Positions 25,395-34,749 of a stretch of 64,000 nt of DNA are shown piece by piece. The notes under the pieces are model-generated. The model did not search any database. It was given only the letters and a program-made list of their open reading frames with translations, and had not been told where the DNA came from. The DNA is from Pseudoalteromonas sp. NC201 (lineage in GTDB: Bacteria > Pseudomonadota > Gammaproteobacteria > Enterobacterales > Alteromonadaceae). Location of the stretch: NCBI RefSeq assembly GCF_002850255.1, contig NZ_CP022522.1:1058097-1122096 (forward strand). Direction: 5' to 3'. The position numbers were made by a program, and so were the translations under genes. Each line of letters opens with the position of its first letter. Within the stretch, counting starts at the first letter, position 1.

Positions 25395-26867
25395 TTACGG
25401 TGCTGACAGCGCAAGTTTTGGTAGCGGTAGTTGGATTGCTTCTGCACTGACGGGTTGTCCGCTTAAGAATGTTTGCATTCTGGCGAGCACCAAGGGTGAG
25501 CTTGTATAAAGGTTGTGGCCCGCATTGTTCACCATAATCTGGGTCAAATTTGTAAGTCCTCTCACAGCTTCAAGTTGTTCTTCCGGATACGTTCTACCGT
25601 CTAGACTACCTGTAAACAATAAAGTTGGGATGTTGGATAGGGGAGCGGTTCTAAAATCATCACCTAAATCTAGTTTTTTATCTATCAAGTGAAGTGTTGG
25701 CATTGGAAAGTTAAGCTTGTCGCCAAGCAAGGCTGTTGGCGATTGGTTTGTCATTTTTGCAAGGCGTTTAGCGGTGATCCCTGAAGCTACATCCATCGCC
25801 AGTGGCATCAATTTGAATGTAATGGGCTCATCGGTAAACATTCCACGCTGCAAAACATGCTTTAACAGCTCGGTATTGCCGTTATCTAAACCTAAATAAA
25901 CATGAATTAGCATGGCAAGATATTGGTTAGGATCGGCAATCATCATGCTAGCTAACGACTGAATATGATGCTTTTGAAATAACATGGGTGTTTTTGAGCC
26001 GTCTTTTTGTGTAATTTGAAGTGCAATAGGCTGTTGCTCAAGTTTACTGTGCACTCGGCGCATCAAAGCGGGTAGATCCGAAACTTGTTGTTTAAGTGCT
26101 TGCTGATTGATAATTCCTTGAACTCTTTCAAAGTATTGATCGGTTTGGTGAGGTAGTTTAACGGTCTGATTGAGCCCTTCAGCACTGGCGATAATTACTT
26201 TGTCAAGATGCGCTGGCATCGCTTTTATGGCACTGAGTGCCAGATGGCTGCCGTAAGAGATCCCCCAAAGTGATACTTTGTCAGCTTTTAGGTGTTTTCG
26301 TAAGTCGTTTATATCTAGCGCGTTTTGCTCGGTATTATAACCATATATATCAATGTCTTGAGACTTCCATTGAGTAAAGCATTCTAATGCAGCTTTGCGG
26401 TAACGGTCTGCAATTTGCGCTTCAGTGGTAACGGAATTAAGCGCAATGTGTTCACTAGACACGCAAGGAGTAGCTTGCTCTGACTGGCCCGTACCTCTTT
26501 GGTCTAGCGCAATAACATCACCAAACTCTCTTAGTGCTTGAAATAACGGAAATCTTCGCCACTTGGCAGTCGCGATCCCTGAACCGCCTGGGCCACCAGA
26601 TAAATACACGATAGGGGAACCTTTATTGTTACCGGTTGCAGGAAAGCGCACATAGTTAATTCTAATTTTTTTGCCTTTGGGGTTATTCCTGTTTTCAGGC
26701 ATCCAGAGGTGCCCAGCTATGGCATCCGTTGTTTCTCCGCTGTTGGCTTGAAACTCGATTGGTTGCTCATTGCTGTACAGCACTTGCTTATCGCTGCCTT
26801 TCTCAGCACTTACGCTTAAGCAAGTGAATAAGCTTAACGCGGCTATTAATGTGTGTGTTGATCGCAT
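25395..26867 (-). CDS. Secreted alpha/beta-hydrolase peptidase, tripeptidyl aminopeptidase-like
   Basis: A 490-residue exported hydrolase read from the ATG after AAGGAGTAATACT, with a signal peptide ending near VSAEKG. It has the oxyanion motif YLSGGPGGSGI, the nucleophile elbow WGISYGSHLALS (serine near residue 205 of this start), and a C-terminal TAP-like domain with FTGSLDGRTYPEEQL (Asp) and NNAGHNLY (His). The family (S33, tripeptidyl or proline aminopeptidases) removes short peptides from N-termini. It is divergent from a LytTR-type membrane regulator with about 146 bp between starts, which suggests control by that protein. Confidence 0.85.
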   Translation of the reverse strand: MRSTHTLIAALSLFTCLSVSAEKGSDKQVLYSNEQPIEFQANSGETTDAIAGHLWMPENRNNPKGKKIRINYVRFPATGNNKGSPIVYLSGGPGGSGIATAKWRRFPLFQALREFGDVIALDQRGTGQSEQATPCVSSEHIALNSVTTEAQIADRYRKAALECFTQWKSQDIDIYGYNTEQNALDINDLRKHLKADKVSLWGISYGSHLALSAIKAMPAHLDKVIIASAEGLNQTVKLPHQTDQYFERVQGIINQQALKQQVSDLPALMRRVHSKLEQQPIALQITQKDGSKTPMLFQKHHIQSLASMMIADPNQYLAMLIHVYLGLDNGNTELLKHVLQRGMFTDEPITFKLMPLAMDVASGITAKRLAKMTNQSPTALLGDKLNFPMPTLHLIDKKLDLGDDFRTAPLSNIPTLLFTGSLDGRTYPEEQLEAVRGLTNLTQIMVNNAGHNLYTSSPLVLARMQTFLSGQPVSAEAIQLPLPKLALSAP

Positions 26868-27013
26868 AGTATTACTCCTTAATAGTTTGTTTTTATTCAA
26901 TACCATGGCAACTTTATGGGGTAGCGAACTTCTATGAGAGGCAGATATTTATTGGCTTGTAGGCTCAGCGGTAGTAAAAGGCCGACGAACGGTTAAAGGA
27001 AAAGCGGCAGAGT

Positions 27014-28537
27014 GTGAATATTAATCTTGTACTTTATTTAGTGATGGCTGTGTGTTGCTCGGGCGCTCTAGGTAAGGCTTATGCCAGCCAACCTTTGTTG
27101 CCATTTTCTTATGATCAAGCCGTAACGGTTTGCCCATGGTCAGTCTTGCCAAAAGAAATTCCACAGTTTACTGAGCCGCAATGTCACCGAGCGAAGTTAT
27201 CTGAGGTTGATCCGCAAAATCAGGCTGTTTGGGTGTTAATCGAATTTGAGCGAGCGAAATTAGCCTCAATACCAAGGCCCGTAGGGTTGTATTTATTCGC
27301 TAAATCATCAAGCGAAGTCTTTTTAAATGGTAGTAAGGTGGGGAGCAGCGGTTTTCCTGCCGTAGATAAAGCTGAGCAAATAGGCAAAATGGACAGCGTA
27401 TTTTATTTGCCAGACTCACTTATAGAGAAAAGCAATCAACTGGTGTTTGGTCTGTCCGCGCAGCATAGCCTTATTTCATTAGGATACCCCATTCATTTTA
27501 TTGGGCTAGGGCAATTTGGCGATCCTAAGCAGTATATTCAATCATTTAGTGGCTTGGGCCTGATTTTGGTTGGTGCTTTTTTATTGGGCGCGTTGTACTT
27601 TATAAGTCTGAGCTTTGGTCGTTATGGCAATACAAGCGTTCGGATATTTGCCGCACTGTGCCTGCTTGCGGCAATGCAGCTCAGTGCTGAAATATCGCGA
27701 GGATTAATTGACTATAGCTATGTATGGCATGATATTCGACTGTTGACCGTGACGGGCTTATCGTTTTTATTTGGCACTTTGTTGCTTGTGTATAGTTCCT
27801 TAAAAGTTGCAGAAAAGCACGCTCTTCACTGGATTTATATCGGTACATTCGTCACGCTTATTGTTGTTATTTTTGCCCCAGGCTTTGATGCTAAAACTAC
27901 TGCCGGAGTCTTTGTGCCATTACTCGTTAGCTTAGTTCAACTAGGCTATTGTTGGCGATGCGCCAAAAACAATAATTTGGCGGCTTGGTTTGTGGTGCAG
28001 TCATTGGTGGCAGCAACCGTGCTCTTTGTTACATCAAGCTTTCATGAAATTATTCACTTTGTGATCATTGCCGTCTTGCTAGCTTACCTTTTCATTCGTC
28101 AAGCTAAAGAGTTTCGTGCTCAGCAAGTACAGCTGAGTAGTGAGCAAGCTCATATTGCCAAGCTTGAGTTTAAACTCGCGCAGAACAAACAACTTCAGTC
28201 TCCTTCTAAGCTGGAAGTCAGTATTGCAGGTAAAACTGACTATGTTGTGCTCACGGATATTGCGTTTTGTAAAGCCACAGGGGACTACGTTGAGCTGCAC
28301 ATGAAGGACACCACGCAGAAGCTGTTTACAGGTTCGCTAAAACAACTCGAACTTACTTTGCCCTCTATTTTTACAAAAACACATCGTTCTTATTTAACTA
28401 ATCTAAACGAAGTGGTGTCATTAGAAAGTGATAATAATCAAAGCAACTTGAAATTAACCAATGGAGCAAGTGTTCCCGTCAGTCGTCGGCTTGTCTCGTC
28501 GGTTAGAGCGACGCTTAAAGCGTCTACTAAACCTTAA
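27014..28537 (+). CDS. Membrane-embedded LytTR-family transcriptional regulator
   Basis: A 507-residue protein starting at GTG. A signal-like N-terminus (1-24) is followed by an extracytoplasmic sensor of about 140 residues. Then come roughly seven membrane helices (about 175-365, as in 7TMR-DISM sensors), a short coiled-coil linker (EFRAQQVQLSSEQAHIAKLE) and a LytTR DNA-binding domain (about 400-495, DIAFCKATGDYVELH and FTKTHRSYLTNLNEV). It should sense an outside ligand and bind DNA directly, without a phosphorelay. The divergent peptidase gene is the natural target. The combination is known but not common. Confidence 0.85.
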   Translation: MNINLVLYLVMAVCCSGALGKAYASQPLLPFSYDQAVTVCPWSVLPKEIPQFTEPQCHRAKLSEVDPQNQAVWVLIEFERAKLASIPRPVGLYLFAKSSSEVFLNGSKVGSSGFPAVDKAEQIGKMDSVFYLPDSLIEKSNQLVFGLSAQHSLISLGYPIHFIGLGQFGDPKQYIQSFSGLGLILVGAFLLGALYFISLSFGRYGNTSVRIFAALCLLAAMQLSAEISRGLIDYSYVWHDIRLLTVTGLSFLFGTLLLVYSSLKVAEKHALHWIYIGTFVTLIVVIFAPGFDAKTTAGVFVPLLVSLVQLGYCWRCAKNNNLAAWFVVQSLVAATVLFVTSSFHEIIHFVIIAVLLAYLFIRQAKEFRAQQVQLSSEQAHIAKLEFKLAQNKQLQSPSKLEVSIAGKTDYVVLTDIAFCKATGDYVELHMKDTTQKLFTGSLKQLELTLPSIFTKTHRSYLTNLNEVVSLESDNNQSNLKLTNGASVPVSRRLVSSVRATLKASTKP

Positions 28538-28551
28538 ACGCTGCAGGTCTT

Positions 28552-28983
28552 TTAAATTGGGTTTTGCAGAGCTGAAATTAAATACATCGCTCCGTTTGGC
28601 TCTATATGGCCGTCGCAGTTGCCGCTTTCTATTTGAGCGGTGCTCAATGCGGCTTGACCATCGGTTGGTAAATAAAGTGCCTTTGATACACGCCTGCAGC
28701 TCTTTGATTGGATAGTTTGCTGTTCGACGATAAGAATATGTGCACCACCTATCACGTAAGCGTTGGGAATGTTGGTTTGGGCTAGATAGGCGACTTTGCA
28801 GGCTTTATCGTTATTGAAACCGTTTGTTATTATCTCCTTCGAAGCAGGGGTTGAAACGGTAATAGCACATTTTTCACCAATGGATACAGCGTATTGTCCC
28901 AGTTGCCACTTTGCTGCTACTTCGTCTTGTGCAGCCGCTAAATTACTTATGCCTAGCGTTGCTATAAGTGCCAAATATTTCAT
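28552..28983 (-). CDS. Small secreted protein, possibly a protease inhibitor
   Basis: A 143-residue protein read from the ATG after GGAGGCTTTC, with a signal peptide (MKYLALIATLGISNLAAA). The mature part has WQLGQYAVSIGEKCAITVST, then NGFNNDKACKVAYL, which faintly recalls the Inh/AprI inhibitors of metalloproteases (W.L....C.I.L). Cysteines fall at regular points and could form two disulfides. It ends 14 bp from the end of the LytTR gene, convergently. The inhibitor reading is tentative; an unknown periplasmic protein is equally possible. Confidence 0.55.
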   Translation of the reverse strand: MKYLALIATLGISNLAAAQDEVAAKWQLGQYAVSIGEKCAITVSTPASKEIITNGFNNDKACKVAYLAQTNIPNAYVIGGAHILIVEQQTIQSKSCRRVSKALYLPTDGQAALSTAQIESGNCDGHIEPNGAMYLISALQNPI

Positions 28984-29088
28984 GAAAGCCTCCTTGCATA
29001 TCCTCATTAATCCTTTGATGGTCACTCAACATTAGTATCTCACCCAGCAGCTGAAAGCTACTAGGTTAGATATGCAATTGGTTGAGGC

Positions 29089-29994
29089 TTACGCTTCAAC
29101 CAATTGGCGCTGAAAATACCCTTTTAGAAAATCGAGCAGTAGTCGCACTTTTTTAGAGTTAGCATTGCCTTCTGGGAAAACGCCATAAACATGTATGTCT
29201 GGCAGCGTGTAATCTTCTAATACGGGAACCAAGGTACCGGCCTGTATTTTTGGTAATGCATCGTAAGTTGGAATTCGTCCAAGACCATGACCTCCCTCAA
29301 CAAAAGCAGTGCGTGCGGCGGCATTGTTGGTGCTTATATCGCCTTTCATCGTGATGCTATAAGCCCGAGCCCCTTTACTCAATGTGAGTGTCCCCGATGT
29401 CAGCTTGTAAATCACCCATTGATGCTGGTAGAGATCGGTAGGGTGTTTGGGGACGCCGTACTTTTGCAAATAGTCGGGCGATGCGCACAGGCAGGTTTTT
29501 AGCACTGAAAGTTTACTGGCTTGCAAACCTGAATCGGGAAGTGGGGCGCCTCGAATGGCCAGATCAATCCCTTCTTTGATGATATTGACGACTTCATCTG
29601 TAAGCATGATATCGAGCTGAATTTTTGGATACATAGCTCTAAATTCATTGAGTGCAGGCACTATGGTTTGCAGGCCAACATTCACAGGGCAGGTAAGCTT
29701 TATTAGACCGATTGGCTCTTTCTTTAAATTCTCAATTTGCTGGTTTGCAGCAAAGGCTTGCTCTGCAATCACACGGCAACGCTGATAATATTCGCGGCCT
29801 GCCTCTGTAAGTGAAATGGTGCGGGTCGAGCGATTGAGCAATTTTATGCCTAACTGTGACTCCAGTTTTTTGACATGATAACTCACCACTGCACGAGACA
29901 AGTTTAAATGCTTAGCGGCGCCGCTTAAGGTGCCTTGCTCAATAACTTGGGCAAAAACGACCATGCTTTTAAGTTGCTCAAACGAAATATCCAC
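29089..29994 (-). CDS. LysR-family transcriptional regulator
   Basis: A 301-residue LysR protein with the helix-turn-helix at about residues 5-63 (GTLSGAAKHLNLSRAVVSYH) and the substrate-binding domain from about 90. The arrangement EFRAMYPKIQLDIMLTDEVV and DLAIRGAPLPDSGLQ is that of the large CrgA/AaeR-like group. It is divergent from the DJ-1/CurA/GST operon, with 158 bp between the starts and a candidate operator inside, so it most likely controls that operon in response to an electrophile or aromatic compound. Confidence 0.87.
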   Translation of the reverse strand: MDISFEQLKSMVVFAQVIEQGTLSGAAKHLNLSRAVVSYHVKKLESQLGIKLLNRSTRTISLTEAGREYYQRCRVIAEQAFAANQQIENLKKEPIGLIKLTCPVNVGLQTIVPALNEFRAMYPKIQLDIMLTDEVVNIIKEGIDLAIRGAPLPDSGLQASKLSVLKTCLCASPDYLQKYGVPKHPTDLYQHQWVIYKLTSGTLTLSKGARAYSITMKGDISTNNAAARTAFVEGGHGLGRIPTYDALPKIQAGTLVPVLEDYTLPDIHVYGVFPEGNANSKKVRLLLDFLKGYFQRQLVEA

Positions 29995-30017
29995 GCATTA
30001 CTCCACAGGCTGAGATG

Positions 30018-30034
30018 AATTGATTGTATCAATT
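30018..30034. promoter_or_regulatory. Candidate LysR operator
   Basis: AATTGAT-TGT-ATCAATT, a perfect 7-bp inverted repeat with a T-N11-A core, 16 bases upstream of the LysR start and between it and the divergent operon. Confidence 0.5.
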
Positions 30035-30152
30035 GTTTGAACAAAGAGTTAGCTTTTGTCTGCATTGTTTAACTTGTCTTAAGTTCATACTTTTATATTT
30101 ATCCGCAGGTTAAATAGCCTGAAGTTTTAAGAAAGAATGAGAGGTAACTTTG

Positions 30153-30845
30153 ATGACAACAAAGAAAATTTTAATGGTGCTAACGTCACATGCAGAACTT
30201 GGCAACACAGGTGAGAAAACAGGGTTTTGGATTGAAGAGTTTGCCGCACCTTACTATGCCTTTGTAGATGCAGGGGTAGAAGTAACGCTTGCTTCACCAA
30301 AAGGTGGTCAGCCGCCAATTGACCCAAAAAGTGAACAGCCTGATTTCCAAACCGACAGTACTAAACGCTATTTTGATGATCAAAAAACGCAGGAACTGGT
30401 GGCAAATACGCTACCACTAGCTGAGGTGAGCGCGGCAGATTTTGACGCTGTGTTCTATCCTGGTGGTCACGGACCATTATGGGATTTAGCAACAGATACC
30501 AATTCAATCCAATTGATAAGCGCCTTTTTAGCAGCAGATAAACCAGTTGGTACGGTATGCCATGCAACCGCTGTGCTGATGGATGTAAAAACCACGTCGG
30601 GTGAGTATCTGGTAAAAGGCAAAGTGGTGTCTGGTTTTACGAATAGTGAAGAGGCGGCCGTTGGGCTGACTGATGTTGTGCCATTTTTATTAGAAGATGA
30701 GCTGGTTAAACGAGGTGCTGATTTCCAGAAAGTCGATGATTGGAATGTGTTTGCTGTTAGAGATGGCTTAATTTTTACAGGGCAGAATCCAGCGAGCTCT
30801 GAACTTGTCGCTGAGAAAATGCTGACGTACCTAAACCAGCTGTAA
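30153..30845 (+). CDS. DJ-1/PfpI-family protein (HSP31/glyoxalase-like)
   Basis: A 230-residue class I glutamine-amidotransferase-like protein read from the ATG of MTTKK, one codon inside the longest frame. Features are FWIEEFAAPYYAF near residues 24-36, the acidic FYPGGHGPLWDL near 104-115 and the nucleophile cysteine in GTVCHATAV near residue 136. This layout is that of HSP31-type DJ-1 proteins, which hydrate methylglyoxal or repair glycated molecules. AGAGGTAACTTTG precedes the start. It is the first gene of a three-gene operon with a reductase and a glutathione transferase. Confidence 0.85.
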   Translation: MTTKKILMVLTSHAELGNTGEKTGFWIEEFAAPYYAFVDAGVEVTLASPKGGQPPIDPKSEQPDFQTDSTKRYFDDQKTQELVANTLPLAEVSAADFDAVFYPGGHGPLWDLATDTNSIQLISAFLAADKPVGTVCHATAVLMDVKTTSGEYLVKGKVVSGFTNSEEAAVGLTDVVPFLLEDELVKRGADFQKVDDWNVFAVRDGLIFTGQNPASSELVAEKMLTYLNQL

Positions 30846-30869
30846 CCTGCTTATTAAAAGGAATAAATC

Positions 30870-31931
30870 ATGAGTAACGCAATAAACCAAGCTCAAAACG
30901 CACAAACGAATCGTCGCATTACCTTGGCGTCACGCCCACATGGTGCACCAACGCAAGAAAATTTCAATTATGAAGAAGTACAGATCCCAACGCCAAAAGA
31001 GGGCGAGGTGCTCCTTCGTACCGTCTTTTTGTCGTTAGATCCATACATGCGTGGCCGTATGAGCGATGCAAAATCTTATGCTGAGCCGGTTGCTATTGGT
31101 GAAGCGATGGTAGGTGGCACAGTATGCCGAGTTGAAGCGTCAAATAACCCTAAATTTACCAAAGGTGACTGGGTACTCGCGATGAGTGGCTGGCAAGACT
31201 ATAGCGTCTCGGATGGCACTGGCTTACTTAAGTTAGACAACAATCTACCTAACCCATCATATAGCTTGGGCGTGTTAGGGATGCCAGGCCTTACCGCTTA
31301 CATGGGACTGATGGATATCGGTCAGCCAAAAGCTGGAGAAACGGTAGTCGTTGCCGCAGCAACCGGTGCTGTAGGTAGCCTTGTTGGACAAATAGCAAAA
31401 CTGCAAGGCTGTAGAGTAATAGGCATAGCTGGTGGCGCCGAAAAATGCAGTTACGCTACCGAGACACTTGGCTTTGATGCCTGTCTTGATCACCGCAAGG
31501 ATGATCTCGCTGAGCAGTTAGCGCAGGCATGCTCATCGGGAATTGACGTCTATTTTGAAAATGTGGGTGGCAAGGTGTTCGATGCAGTTATGCCATTGCT
31601 TAACTCAAGTGCCCGGGTTCCACTTTGTGGGTTGATCTCTCAATATAATGCCACTGAGTTGCCATCGGGACCTGATCGTATGTCGATGCTGATGGCGACA
31701 CTGCTGATTAAGCGAGTGAAAATGCAAGGCTTTATTGTATTCGACGACTATGGGCATAGATACAACGAGTTCAGCGAAGCGATGCTGCCATGGTTAAACG
31801 CGGGCAAGATTAAGTACAAAGAGCACTTAGTCGAGGGGATGGATAATACAGTCGAGGCATTTATTGGCTTATTGGAAGGTAAAAACTTCGGCAAACTTGT
31901 CGTGCGCTTAGGTCCAGACGAACTCGTATAA
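30870..31931 (+). CDS. curA: NADP-dependent alkenal/one oxidoreductase, CurA-like
   Basis: A 353-residue zinc-free medium-chain dehydrogenase/reductase. RRITLASRPHGAPTQENF, SLDPYMRGRMSD, VLGMPGLTAYMGLMDIGQPK, the nucleotide loop AATGAVGSLVGQIAKLQGC and YFENVGGKVFDAV follow closely the E. coli CurA/YncB sequence that I recall. Such enzymes use NADPH to reduce the C=C bond of alpha,beta-unsaturated carbonyls. The start is 24 bp after the DJ-1-like gene, with AAAAGGAATAAATC as ribosome binding site. Its place between a DJ-1 protein and a GST supports detoxification of reactive carbonyls. Confidence 0.88.
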   Translation: MSNAINQAQNAQTNRRITLASRPHGAPTQENFNYEEVQIPTPKEGEVLLRTVFLSLDPYMRGRMSDAKSYAEPVAIGEAMVGGTVCRVEASNNPKFTKGDWVLAMSGWQDYSVSDGTGLLKLDNNLPNPSYSLGVLGMPGLTAYMGLMDIGQPKAGETVVVAAATGAVGSLVGQIAKLQGCRVIGIAGGAEKCSYATETLGFDACLDHRKDDLAEQLAQACSSGIDVYFENVGGKVFDAVMPLLNSSARVPLCGLISQYNATELPSGPDRMSMLMATLLIKRVKMQGFIVFDDYGHRYNEFSEAMLPWLNAGKIKYKEHLVEGMDNTVEAFIGLLEGKNFGKLVVRLGPDELV

Positions 31932-31954
31932 TTAGATTTATCAGGAAAAATTAG

Positions 31955-32563
31955 ATGTTAACTGTTCACCACTTAAACGAATCACGCTCGACAAGAGTAC
32001 TTTGGCTTTTACATGAACTCGACATGCCTTATGACCTTGTGGAGCACGAGCGAAACTCTGAAACGCGTCTTGCACCCGAAAGCCTAAAACAGGTGCATCC
32101 GCTTGGAAAAGCCCCCGTGTTGGTCGATGACAGCCTAGTCTTATGTGAGTCTGGAGCCATCATGGAATATCTGCTAGATAAGGCAGAAGACAGTAGTTTG
32201 CGACCAAGTGCGGGGACTCCTGAGTACTATCAATATCAAGAATGGTTGCACTTTGCTGAGGGATCATTGGCACTGCCGGTGATCGCATCTTTGATGATGA
32301 AGATGGAGCAGCGTACAGGCGATAAACCAATGGATGGTTACATTGCTAAAGAAGTCAATGTCGACTTTTCTTATATAGATACCACACTCGCCAAGCAAAG
32401 CTATTTCGCAGGCAACGACTTTACCGCCGCCGATATTATGATGACGGTGATGCTAGAAATCGCAGACAAAGTCGGTTTGCTCACAGCGCATGGCAATATC
32501 AAGGCTTATCTTGAAAAAGTGCAAGCTCGCGCCGCATATCAAGCTGCACGCAGCTACGGTTAG
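31955..32563 (+). CDS. Glutathione S-transferase
   Basis: A 202-residue cytosolic GST. The N-terminal thioredoxin-like domain has NESRSTRVLWLLHELDMPY (catalytic serine region near residues 8-11) and the glutathione-binding HPLGKAPVLVDDSLVLCESGAI block. The C-terminal helical domain contains GNDFTAADIMM. It conjugates glutathione to electrophiles. It starts 23 bp after the reductase gene and ends just before a strong terminator, completing the LysR-linked operon. Confidence 0.9.
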   Translation: MLTVHHLNESRSTRVLWLLHELDMPYDLVEHERNSETRLAPESLKQVHPLGKAPVLVDDSLVLCESGAIMEYLLDKAEDSSLRPSAGTPEYYQYQEWLHFAEGSLALPVIASLMMKMEQRTGDKPMDGYIAKEVNVDFSYIDTTLAKQSYFAGNDFTAADIMMTVMLEIADKVGLLTAHGNIKAYLEKVQARAAYQAARSYG

Positions 32564-32570
32564 GCTGTTT

Positions 32571-32597
32571 AAAAGCCAGAGGTTTGCTCTGGCTTTT
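32571..32597 (+). terminator. Terminator of the DJ-1/CurA/GST operon
   Basis: AAAAGCCAGAG / CTCTGGCTTTT with a small loop, 8 bases after the GST stop; it could also act on the convergent acyltransferase gene. Confidence 0.85.
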
Positions 32598-32631
32598 GCG
32601 AAAGTAACTTTCGCACGCCGACTTCCTCTAC

Positions 32632-33816
32632 CTAAGATCGCGCCGTCAACATGCCTGCTTTTTCATTTTTTTGCTTGGCTTTTCGGCCGTTTAATAAGAT
32701 ACCAATCACCGTATTTCTAACCAAATAATGGTAGCTAATAATGCCTATCGTCACCGTCAGAGATAGAGCAATAATAAACTTGACGAAGACAGGTACTTCA
32801 AGGTTCGTAAGAGGAAGTTGAATATACATAAGTACGGGAATATGGATGAGATAAATCCAATAGGATGCGTCTGAAATATAGCGACTTTGTTTGTTAAATT
32901 GATTTAACCATTTGAACCCAGCTAAATAAGCGACAGCAGTCCAACTGAGAATGGCGATGGTTTGAACTACAACGCTGATCAAATTGATTTTTTCAGGCGT
33001 TGCGTCGCCTGTTTTGACCGCGATGATGACTTTTTCAAGCGACGGTGATGGCGGCAAAAAGTAAAAGTATGCAACCAATGAAGTGCAGGCAGTAATTAAT
33101 AACCAATTGAATTGTTTTGAGTAGCGAGTTACCACTTCATGATGATGAAATAGTCCTGCTCCCAACAAAAATAAAGAGCCATAAAACCCGTAAGCCCACC
33201 AATGAGGTTGCAGTTTATCAGGAGCTGGAAATGGCACCATCAAATTGGACATAGATGCCGTGATGATAACCGGCAATATAACGCATAAAAAGACTGGTTT
33301 AACAACGATAGCGAGAGTGTGTTGATAAAACTTTGGAAACTTGTGTAACAGCCAAAATAACACACAGAACTGGCTTAAATACCATAAGAACCATAAATGC
33401 ATGCTTGTCACCTGTGGCTCTTTTATCTGCTGCATAACACCAAATAACGGTGGTGGGGTGCTGGCAACGCTGCTGCCCCAATGCATCGCATGTAATAACA
33501 CCAGTAAGGTGAGCGGTAGGAAAATAATAAAGGGAATGAGTAGTCGTTTTAACCTGTTTTGAATATAAGCTTTACCACCACGTTTTTGAATAAGCAGGGC
33601 GGCACAAAAGCCGGCGATGATAAAAAATAGTGGCATCCTGAATAGGTGCGTCCACATGGCGAGGTAGTTAAAAAAGACATTTTTGTCTGGATCGACACTG
33701 ATCCAAAGGTTATGAAAATAAGGGCCGTATGCTAAGGCCGCATGAAAAACAACACCAAGCAATAGTGCCAAGCCTCGCATATTATCAATATAATGAAACC
33801 GCGCGTTATTGTGCAT
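32632..33816 (-). CDS. Acyltransferase-3 family membrane protein (OpgC-like)
   Basis: A 394-residue integral membrane acyltransferase with about ten helices. The N-terminus RFHYIDNMRGLALLLGVVFHAALAY is split by the family as YIDNMRG and the catalytic-type histidine in VFHAAL. FFIIAGFCAALLIQKRG follows near residue 66. Members move acyl groups onto glucans, lipopolysaccharide or other surface sugars; the FRMPLFFIIAGF region resembles OpgC, which succinylates periplasmic glucans. It stands alone and convergent with the GST operon. The substrate is unknown. Confidence 0.85.
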   Translation of the reverse strand: MHNNARFHYIDNMRGLALLLGVVFHAALAYGPYFHNLWISVDPDKNVFFNYLAMWTHLFRMPLFFIIAGFCAALLIQKRGGKAYIQNRLKRLLIPFIIFLPLTLLVLLHAMHWGSSVASTPPPLFGVMQQIKEPQVTSMHLWFLWYLSQFCVLFWLLHKFPKFYQHTLAIVVKPVFLCVILPVIITASMSNLMVPFPAPDKLQPHWWAYGFYGSLFLLGAGLFHHHEVVTRYSKQFNWLLITACTSLVAYFYFLPPSPSLEKVIIAVKTGDATPEKINLISVVVQTIAILSWTAVAYLAGFKWLNQFNKQSRYISDASYWIYLIHIPVLMYIQLPLTNLEVPVFVKFIIALSLTVTIGIISYHYLVRNTVIGILLNGRKAKQKNEKAGMLTARS

Positions 33817-34016
33817 TCTGTTATCCCTACATTGGATGCTTTATCAGGTGGTTATACTATATTTTCTGCCTACTAAAATATTGAAGAAAAGCGACTCTTC
33901 AGGCTGAATCGTTGTTACGAGAACATTTAATAACAAATAAAGTGGCTGACCGACTTTATTTTTATCCTGTCTTGGACTCAAAATAGAGACTTTATCTTGC
34001 TGGAAACGGAGCCAGA

Positions 34017-34682
34017 ATGAAAGCAAAATTGATATTTGCAAGCGCAGCATTAGCAGTAGGGTTAGTGGGGTGTAATAGCGACAGTAGTGGTCCTGATGAT
34101 GGTCAATGTGGTGGTGTTGGTAACTCAAGGTTTGATATAACCGGCTTTAACCTCGGTGAGTTTAGCGCTGATCAGGTAGATGAGTGGGTGAACACTGAAT
34201 ATGATGGCGTTGAACCTATTTCGTATCAAACGCTCGTATTTCAGCTTAAAGCTGACACGCAGTCTGTAGCGCAGTTAAGTGCACCGAGTTTTAAGTTTTC
34301 TTTAATTAGCACCGCTTATGCCTGCTCACCTGTTCCCCCGTATACCAATGAAAAAATCACGGATATAAATATTACCTCTAGCGCTGCGTTTAGTGACGAG
34401 TTACCTGCAGGTTCAAGCTTAAATGAGGTGTTCGACATCGTGTATATCGGTTCCGATTACTCTAATCAGGTTGATTATCGTAGGCTGGATAATGGTGAAA
34501 ATGACTACTTTTCAATATCCGAGTTTTTAGATATGGAAGATAAAAATGCGAGCGAATTTATCCAGTTTGCACTGAACAGTGAACCTACTTACAAACAGAA
34601 CCATGTATTTTATATTGAAATTTCACTGGATACCGGCGAGCAATTTTCGCTTGAATCTCAGGAGCTTAGTTTTGCCGAGTAG
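34017..34682 (+). CDS. Unknown lipoprotein, 221 residues
   Basis: A lipoprotein: signal peptide MKAKLIFASAALAVGLVGC with the lipobox LVGC at residues 16-19, then a Ser/Asp/Gly-rich linker. The mature part is acidic (DITGFNLGEFSADQVDEWVN, NGENDYFSISEFLDMEDK), with further cysteines in ACSPVPP. No family recognised. GGAAACGGAGCCAGA lies before the ATG. It stands alone and ends at a bidirectional terminator shared with the prolyl oligopeptidase gene. Confidence 0.7.
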   Translation: MKAKLIFASAALAVGLVGCNSDSSGPDDGQCGGVGNSRFDITGFNLGEFSADQVDEWVNTEYDGVEPISYQTLVFQLKADTQSVAQLSAPSFKFSLISTAYACSPVPPYTNEKITDINITSSAAFSDELPAGSSLNEVFDIVYIGSDYSNQVDYRRLDNGENDYFSISEFLDMEDKNASEFIQFALNSEPTYKQNHVFYIEISLDTGEQFSLESQELSFAE

Positions 34683-34692
34683 GTGAAATGAG

Positions 34693-34723
34693 AAAAGCGC
34701 TCAATATGAAGTTGAGCGCTTTT
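34693..34723. terminator. Bidirectional terminator
   Basis: AAAAGCGCTCAA / TTGAGCGCTTTT with a 7-base loop, between the convergent lipoprotein and prolyl oligopeptidase genes. Confidence 0.85.
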
Positions 34724-34749
34724 AACGTACTAGATAGTAAAATTTAAAG

